Shown: positions 45,926-51,264 of the stretch, piece by piece
Layout of the letters: every line of letters begins with the position of its first letter
Position numbering within the stretch: the stretch's first letter is position 1
NCBI GenBank assembly: GCA_000934385.1
Contig: KN880603.1
Location: forward strand, 1-51,264
DNA: 51,264 nucleotides
Source: Cylindrobasidium torrendii FP15055 ss-10
Taxonomy: Eukaryota > Basidiomycota > Agaricomycetes > Agaricales > Physalacriaceae
Direction: 5' to 3'
Translations under genes and position numbers: made by a program
Notes under the pieces: generated by a model
The model's input: only the letters and a program-made list of their open reading frames with translations
Databases searched by the model: none
What the model was told of the DNA's origin: nothing

Positions 45926-46132
45926 TCGGCCATGCGCTGAAGGCGTGGAAATGAACGTTTATCAATCTATGGATCCTCCAAGCCGTTTGTTAGGCACCCT
46001 TCACTTTCTTTGTCTGCGCAATGTATGTATAACAAAGAGTTCTGCATGTAAAAGACCCAACCATTGTACGAACCTTATAAGAACCCAGCCATCTGCTTGA
46101 ACATCATCCAAGCCAATACATCCAAGCCCAAT

Positions 46133-46648
46133 ATGTCCGCCAACGCCTACGCCGCTGCCTTTGCTGCCGTTGTCTCGTCAAGCAACAACTCTCCATCGTC
46201 CTCGGTTACGTCCTCATCTTCATCTTCATCTCGTTCATCGAGTCCTACGCCGGAGCGGGTCCGCAGGCGTCAACCAAAACATCAAAGGGATCAGACTGCT
46301 GAGCAAGCGTATGTTCCTATGTCGAACGAACAGCTTGGGAGAGGCGCATTCCTGATGGATGAGGTACTCTATCACGCAAAAACCAACAACCTTGTTCGCG
46401 ATGCCCGTGTGGAGAAGAAATACCGCCAACACAAGTCTGAACAACACCAACAGCGGCGCGAGCAGGACAGCCTAGAACATATGCTGAACGGGGAAGGTCA
46501 ACTGCCATTTGAGGGATCGTTGCTGATGAAGATGGAGGTCGAGAAGCCCATTTCGCCTGTGAACGGCATAGATCCATTCATGCTTCTGGCGGCTGAAGAG
46601 GAGAACGCAATTTTTGACCAGTATATCAACGTGGACCAATGTGCATAG
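46133..46648 (+). CDS. Small orphan protein, Ser-rich start and charged C terminus
   Basis: Single open exon of 171 codons beginning MSANAYAAAFAAVVSSSNN, with a run of serines encoded by TCATCT-type repeats. A basic RRRQPKHQRDQ and a helical charged stretch with many His, Gln and Arg follow (EKKYRQHKSEQHQQ). The end is acidic and Ile/Leu-rich, AAEEENAIFDQYIN. No domain is recognised. The ATG at 46133 is the first that begins a sensible reading; an upstream in-frame ATG at 46064 is possible. The uninterrupted frame and its length argue for a real gene. Confidence 0.5.
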   Translation: MSANAYAAAFAAVVSSSNNSPSSSVTSSSSSSSRSSSPTPERVRRRQPKHQRDQTAEQAYVPMSNEQLGRGAFLMDEVLYHAKTNNLVRDARVEKKYRQHKSEQHQQRREQDSLEHMLNGEGQLPFEGSLLMKMEVEKPISPVNGIDPFMLLAAEEENAIFDQYINVDQCA

Positions 46649-47038
46649 TTATGCTGTACGACTTGTAGCTTACTTTGACTGTATCGTATTGTAGCCATGG
46701 ACCGTTTTACATACTTAGTACTGTAGCAAGATAATTTCAACTCGTGGTCGCGGGGAAATACATGCAATATTACCATCATCGAGCCCCGAGAAAACAAAGA
46801 TAGAGAAGTGCTGCCAGAGGTAATCCACCTTATATACGCTCCAGCGTCCAGATACAATCTCAAAGTCGAGTGGCAACACTTGGTAGAAGTTAGCGCAGTT
46901 AGGATCGGTCTTTGCCGCTGATACCACACAAGCGCAAATAGCCACCCGCCAAACTGTCCGTCAGTCCATTTTGAGCCTGTCCGCCTCCACAGCGCTCCGG
47001 TTGATTCGCTCTCTTTTTCGATTTCGTCCAACTCAGAA
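46649..47038. other. Intergenic region
   Basis: 3' flank of the orphan gene and promoter of the septin gene. Nothing else seen. Confidence 0.5.
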
Positions 47039-48712
47039 ATGTCCGAGTATACCGCCTCAGTCAACGAAGACGTGGTTCCAAATGGCGTCGACAACGGCGA
47101 CGCAGCTCCCCCGCCGAGCGGGCCCGGCCTTTCCAACGTTATCCGCAAAAAGTTGATGGGCTACGTCGGCTTCGCCAATCTACCAAACCAGGTGCACCGG
47201 AAGAGTGTGCGCAAGGGATTCCAGTTCACTACTATGGTCGTCGGCGCGTCGCTTTCTCTCTACTTTTCGCATTTTCCCGCTGACCCGTGGCGAATAGGCG
47301 AGTCTGGTCTCGGCAAGTCAACGTTAGTCAACACACTGTTCAACACTACTCTATACCCGGCAAAGGAACCTCTGCCACCCTCCGCGGAGCGCCCCAAGAC
47401 TGTCGCCATTGAAAGCATAGGCGCCGGTAAGTCGCAATCCCCTGTTTTGAACGCGGAAGTAGGTATTCACGTCGCCCCGCCCCACAGATATCGAAGAAAA
47501 CGGTGTCCGCCTTCACCTGACTGTCGTCGATACCCCTGGCTTTGGCGACTTTGTGAACAACGACGATAGGTGACCACGTTGCCGAAGCTCTGGAAGCTCA
47601 TCTGACCCGTGCGCTGCAGCTGGAAACCTATCCTCGACAACATCGAGTCGCGCTTTGACTCGTATCTGGAGCAAGAGAACCGTGTGAACCGCCAAAAGAT
47701 TGTCGACAACCGCGTCCATGCTTGCTTGTACTTCATCCAGCCAACGGGACACTCGTGCGTGCTTGCCTTTTTCCATCGCGGCGCGTCTCACCCGGTGTAG
47801 GCTCAAGCAAATTGATGTGGAATTCATGCGCCAGCTGCACACCAAGGTCAACTTGATTCCCATTATCGCAAAGGCCGACACTATGACCGACGAGGAGATC
47901 GCGGCCTTCAAAGCACGCGTACGTTGCTATGTACCCGTGCAGTCATGTATCTAATTTCTCTTTACAGGTTCTCTCGGACATTGAGTACCATAACATTCAC
48001 ATCTTCCAAGCGCCTACCTACGATAACGAGGATGAGGAGACTATTGCGGAAGCAGAGGAAATTGCAAGCAAAATCCCCTTCGCTGTTGTTGGTTCAGACA
48101 AGCTCGTTGCCACCCCAGACGGCCGCGAGGTTCGCGGACGTGCTTACCCATGGGGTGTTGTAGAAGTCGACAACGAGGACCACTGCGATTTCGTCAAGTT
48201 GCGCCAAATGTTAGTTCGGACATACATGGAAGAGCTCCGTGAATATACCAACGACGTGCTTTACGAGAACTGGCGAACAGAGAAGCTGCTTGGTATGGGT
48301 GTTGCACAGGACCAGACTGTCTTCAAGGAGGTCAAGTGCGCAATTTGTTTTTACCCTCTAGCTACTTCTAATCGCGTTATAGCCCTGCGGCACGTATGCA
48401 GGAAGAGCGGGTCATGCACGAGGCCAAGCTCGCGAAGATGGAGGCGGAGATGAAGATGGTTTTCCAACAGAAGGTACAGGAGAAGGAGGCCAAGCTGAAG
48501 CAGTCCGAGGAGGAGCTGTACGCCCGCCACAAGGACATGAAGGATGCTTTAGAGAAGCAGCGCCAGGAGCTCGAGGGAAAGAAGGGCCGCATCGAGTCAG
48601 GTCGACCATTGACCCCCGAGAAGAACTCTGTGAGAATTAGCTGGCATTATGTCTTTTCCATTACTAACTTGCTCAGCAGACTCGGAGGAAGGGTGTCTTT
48701 GGTGGCCGTTAA
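47039..48712 (+). CDS. CDC3: Septin of the Cdc3 group
   Basis: This is a filament-forming GTPase of the septin ring, needed for septation and cell shape. The N terminus [12 protein letters not shown] is followed by [23 protein letters not shown], a Cdc3-group signature. The G1 motif GESGLGKST is split by an intron whose donor is GC (47244). Further motifs are [10 protein letters not shown] (G3), [18 protein letters not shown] (G4) and [16 protein letters not shown] (septin unique element). The C terminus is a coiled coil (about 48400-48590, [13 protein letters not shown] and following). It ends in a short exon [10 protein letters not shown]. Seven or so introns. All catalytic GTPase motifs are present. 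Confidence 0.9.
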
Positions 48713-49188
48713 AGAGTTGGCTTCTTCGGCCTGTGAATACGTCTGCAGCCTACTCTTCCTTCTCGCTTACCTTCATCTGTGTCCTATACTACGCCGCGTT
48801 GGGCCCGTCGTTGCGGACTCGTTTTTGTTGTCTTATTCCGGTACTGTTTATGGTCCCTTTAGTATTATTAACACCATTAGTTCCTCTGCGAACCGACCAC
48901 GCTCTTTCACACGGATATCCTCATTCGAATATGCTCCCTTACGGATTCCTTGTTTACGGTGGTGGGTCGGAGAATATACCATTGTTTTCCCACGGACGTC
49001 AAGACTGTAGGACTTTCTGGGGCTGGCTAGGCGAGGAAGCAAACACGAAGGTCAATGTCCTGCTGACTATCTGGGCGAGAGTATGTGGGTGTCTTACGGA
49101 CAAGCCAAGGTAAAAGGCAGGATGACAACAGTGACCATCAAGTATTCGAACACTGGTACTGAGTATGGTAGCAGATGTATCGCAAGAC
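48713..49188. other. Intergenic region between septin and P450 remnant
   Basis: An open frame runs on past the septin stop for 200 codons but lacks similarity. Nothing else recognised. Confidence 0.5.
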
Positions 49189-49690
49189 TTATCTCCCTTC
49201 AGCCCCTCCAGCGAGTAGCTGTCTACCCAACGTAGTATCACTCGACCTTTCTACGAACGTGCATTCAAACGGTGCTGGTTTTCTGCGAAGAGGTCATTAG
49301 GATTGAACTCAAGGAAGGAGTTGACCAGAACGCACACAGTGACACCGGCGTCGACGAAGTCCATCTTGGAGGGTACATGTCCGGAAGGCTTGATGGACAA
49401 TGCCCAAAGAGTGGTGGCTATTTGGATGAATAGGCCTTGGTTGGCAAGATGCATTCCCGGGCATATCCTAAGTTGCGTTTAGAAGGTATAACGAAAAATG
49501 TCCACGCTGACCGTCTTCCGAGACCATACCTATCCACGTCCGTAAGTGGTGGTCATGCGAGAAGGAGAAATAGAGGCGTACGAATGGTGCGCGCGCCCTT
49601 GAGCCTTGCCTTCGTCTCCAGATGACATGTAGCGCTCTGGGCGGAACTCGTCGTAGTCGGGGTAGACGTCGGAGTCGCGGTTGAGAGCCC
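49189..49690 (-). pseudogene. Cytochrome P450 C-terminal fragment A
   Basis: Only the last 150 or so residues of a P450 are present. They read ALNRDSDVYPDYDEFRPERY, then across an intron HHSYGLGRRICPGMHLANQ with the haem Cys, IATTLWALSIK, and an end PAPFECTFVERSS. Its wording is close to the P450 at 41940-43410, so they belong to the same or related subfamilies. The I-helix and ExxR regions are missing and the match ends abruptly at 49690, next to fragment B on the opposite strand. Confidence 0.75.
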
Positions 49691-49742
49691 TGATGAGCAG
49701 GAATCATTTCAGAACGAGTGCGATGCACATATGAACTGTGAG

Positions 49743-50779
49743 GCAAACAACTGACTGAGGATGAAGTCTTGTCTACAGTCACGTACGTCCATTGTCGACA
49801 ATATGCACTCGCCCCGTGTTGACGTTCAGAATGTAGCGCGTTCATTGTAGCAGCACAGGAGACTACTGCATCGACAATGGCATGGATGCTCTTTGAGCCG
49901 CTTAGTCGCAACCCCGATGTCCAGCAGGCGATTCACCAAGAGATCCTTGAGGCTCGTGCGCGCTACCCAGACAGGCGTCTGACTACCAAGGATTATGATG
50001 AGCTACCTCTTCTTAATGCCGCCTTCAAGGTCTGTTCTCCTGGCACTCCCCGCTTCATTCGATGTTCAGTCGTTGTAGGAATCCCTTCGCTGCTATACTG
50101 TCTCCCCTTATGTTTCGCGCATGGCCAGCTGCGACGATGTCCTCCCACTTGCAGAGCCCATTGTCACCACTGATGGCAGAACAATCACGAGCATACCGTT
50201 GAAGAAGGGCCAGTCGGTGGAGGTCGCGGCGCACATCTACAATCGGTACTGTTGCTCTTACGGTTTTCTCCAGATGGTGTCGCTGATTTTGTCGACTCTA
50301 GCAATCCTGCGGTCTGGGGTGAGGACGCGCACGTATGGCGTCCGGCGCGCTTTTTGGAGAAGATGGATAAGCAGGTATCGCTGGGATTGTATTCCAGTTT
50401 GTAAGCCCTCGTTTTGGTGTATAAAGAGACTTAGCGCTGATACTTTCGAAGGGCCACATTCAGTAAGAGTTACGATCGCAGTGCACCGGGGAGTTTCTGA
50501 CCATTAACGACAGGTGGAGGTGTGCGTGGATGTATTGGTTGGCGCTTTGCGTGCGTTGTAATCTTTCTCGACCACAAACCCAATGCTCATCTTCGTGAGA
50601 ACAGTGTGATGGAGGCGCAAGCCTTGGCCGCCGAGCTCATCGAGAACTTCCGCTTTGAACCGCCAGAAGACTTGACTATCCGCCGCGCGCCGGGATTGCT
50701 GATGACTGCGAAGATTGTTGGTCAAAAGGATCACCAGCCACATATGCCGCTCAAGGTCACTCCTCTGATTCATACCTGA
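49743..50779 (+). pseudogene. Cytochrome P450 C-terminal half, fragment B
   Basis: This is a P450 from a different subfamily to fragment A. The match begins just before helix I: LTEDEVLSTV, FIVAAQETTASTMAWMLFEPL. It continues through DYDELPLLNAAFK, ESLR (ExxR), VSPYVSRMA, IPLKKGQSVEV and WRPARFLEK to the haem loop GGVRGCIGWRFA and the tail ENFRFEPPEDLTIRRAP. Exons are joined across short GT-AG introns and no frameshift is needed. The N-terminal half is missing, because fragment A on the other strand begins 53 bp away. It could be expressed as a truncated protein but cannot be an active membrane-bound P450. Confidence 0.75.
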
Positions 50780-51264
50780 GCAAGATTGGCTGGTACTTTG
50801 ACTGTTCTAGACGAAGTTGTTATGATTGTAAAAACCGAAATTGGTGTGGCTACTTACAATGAATCCGATGACGAGACGAACAACATTTGAGTTCGAGGTG
50901 CAGCCGTGACACTGATCAGGACGGCGCGAACTCGCCAGTGGCCATTTGCATGTACACCGCCAGATGAACTTGATCGCGGATTGAGAACCATAAACGAGAC
51001 CACACCGAGCCCGATCGCACAGCCCCGCCACGCGCGAAGCGGGCCCGGCTGAGCTCAGCGCTCGAATGAGAACCGCGGAGCCACTGCCCGTTTGAGAGCC
51101 AAGGATGCCGACGGCAAACGGTGAGCTCTGAACGATCGCCCGAACCGAGCGCGGCTGATATCGCTGCAGAGCCCATTTGGGTTCCTCCTCTCTCCCCGAC
51201 GGGCCCAGGAAAAATCTTTAGATCCCAGCAGAACTCGCAAGATGCCGCACAGTCGATCTTTCTC
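50780..51264. other. Right-edge region
   Basis: No conserved frame. The last 24 bases contain an ATG (51242) followed by an open frame running off the window, which may be the start of the next gene but cannot be judged. Confidence 0.3.

Noticed and set aside
48396..49010. Open frame running past the septin stop
   Set aside because: Its first part is the septin coiled coil. Beyond 48620 it reads through an intron and past the true last exon with no similarity.

Overview
The window is eukaryotic DNA from a filamentous basidiomycete, most likely a mushroom-forming Agaricomycete. Nearly every gene is broken by many short introns of about 45-60 nt. Most have GT donors and CAG/TAG acceptors, genes lie close together on both strands, and the protein set is typical of that class. 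No viral, bacterial or CRISPR feature was seen. Gene models below were built by eye: splice sites were chosen where they restore conserved protein motifs, so internal exon borders are inferences.

Layout. 1-3350: gene-poor and repeat-rich. It holds a three-copy tandem repeat full of perfect hairpins, a dispersed duplicated segment, and weak signs of an unrecognised minus-strand gene family. 3352-11625: two minus-strand genes, a short BCK1-like MAPKKK and a long ABCC transporter. 12406-16928: the scaffold nucleoporin Nup155/Nup170. 17961-18932: a short-chain dehydrogenase with eroded active-site motifs. 19194-22225: a divergent pair, a RING-CH (MARCH) membrane protein and a mitochondrial carrier. 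22936-23910: a Rex4-like exonuclease fold without its catalytic acids. 25716-29006: a mitochondrial PPR-type protein and the proteasome tether Cut8/Sts1. 29896-32071: an IQM-like calmodulin-binding protein. 32497-33246 and 40131-40877: two paralogous four-helix (MARVEL-like) membrane proteins. 33477-36221: housekeeping genes RRP15, mitoribosomal mS35 and the CXXC zinc protein CZIB. 36584-39701: an ankyrin plus dilute-domain protein. 41940-43410, 49189-49690 and 49743-50779: three 5'-truncated cytochrome P450 genes. 43495-45925: a divergent pair, GID8 and a nitrilase. 46133-46648: a small orphan. 47039-48712: septin Cdc3.

The genes do not form one pathway. Common themes are cell-wall/MAPK signalling and septation (MAPKKK, septin), mitochondria (carrier, mS35, PPR), ubiquitin/proteasome control (MARCH, GID8, Cut8) and detoxification (ABCC, nitrilase, P450 remnants).

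The most unusual signals are structural. There are microexons of 7-24 nt in four genes, four likely GC-AG introns, two genes that keep intact frames but have lost catalytic residues, and two unrelated P450 tails lying back to back. The hairpin-packed tandem repeat near the left edge is the best candidate for something undescribed.
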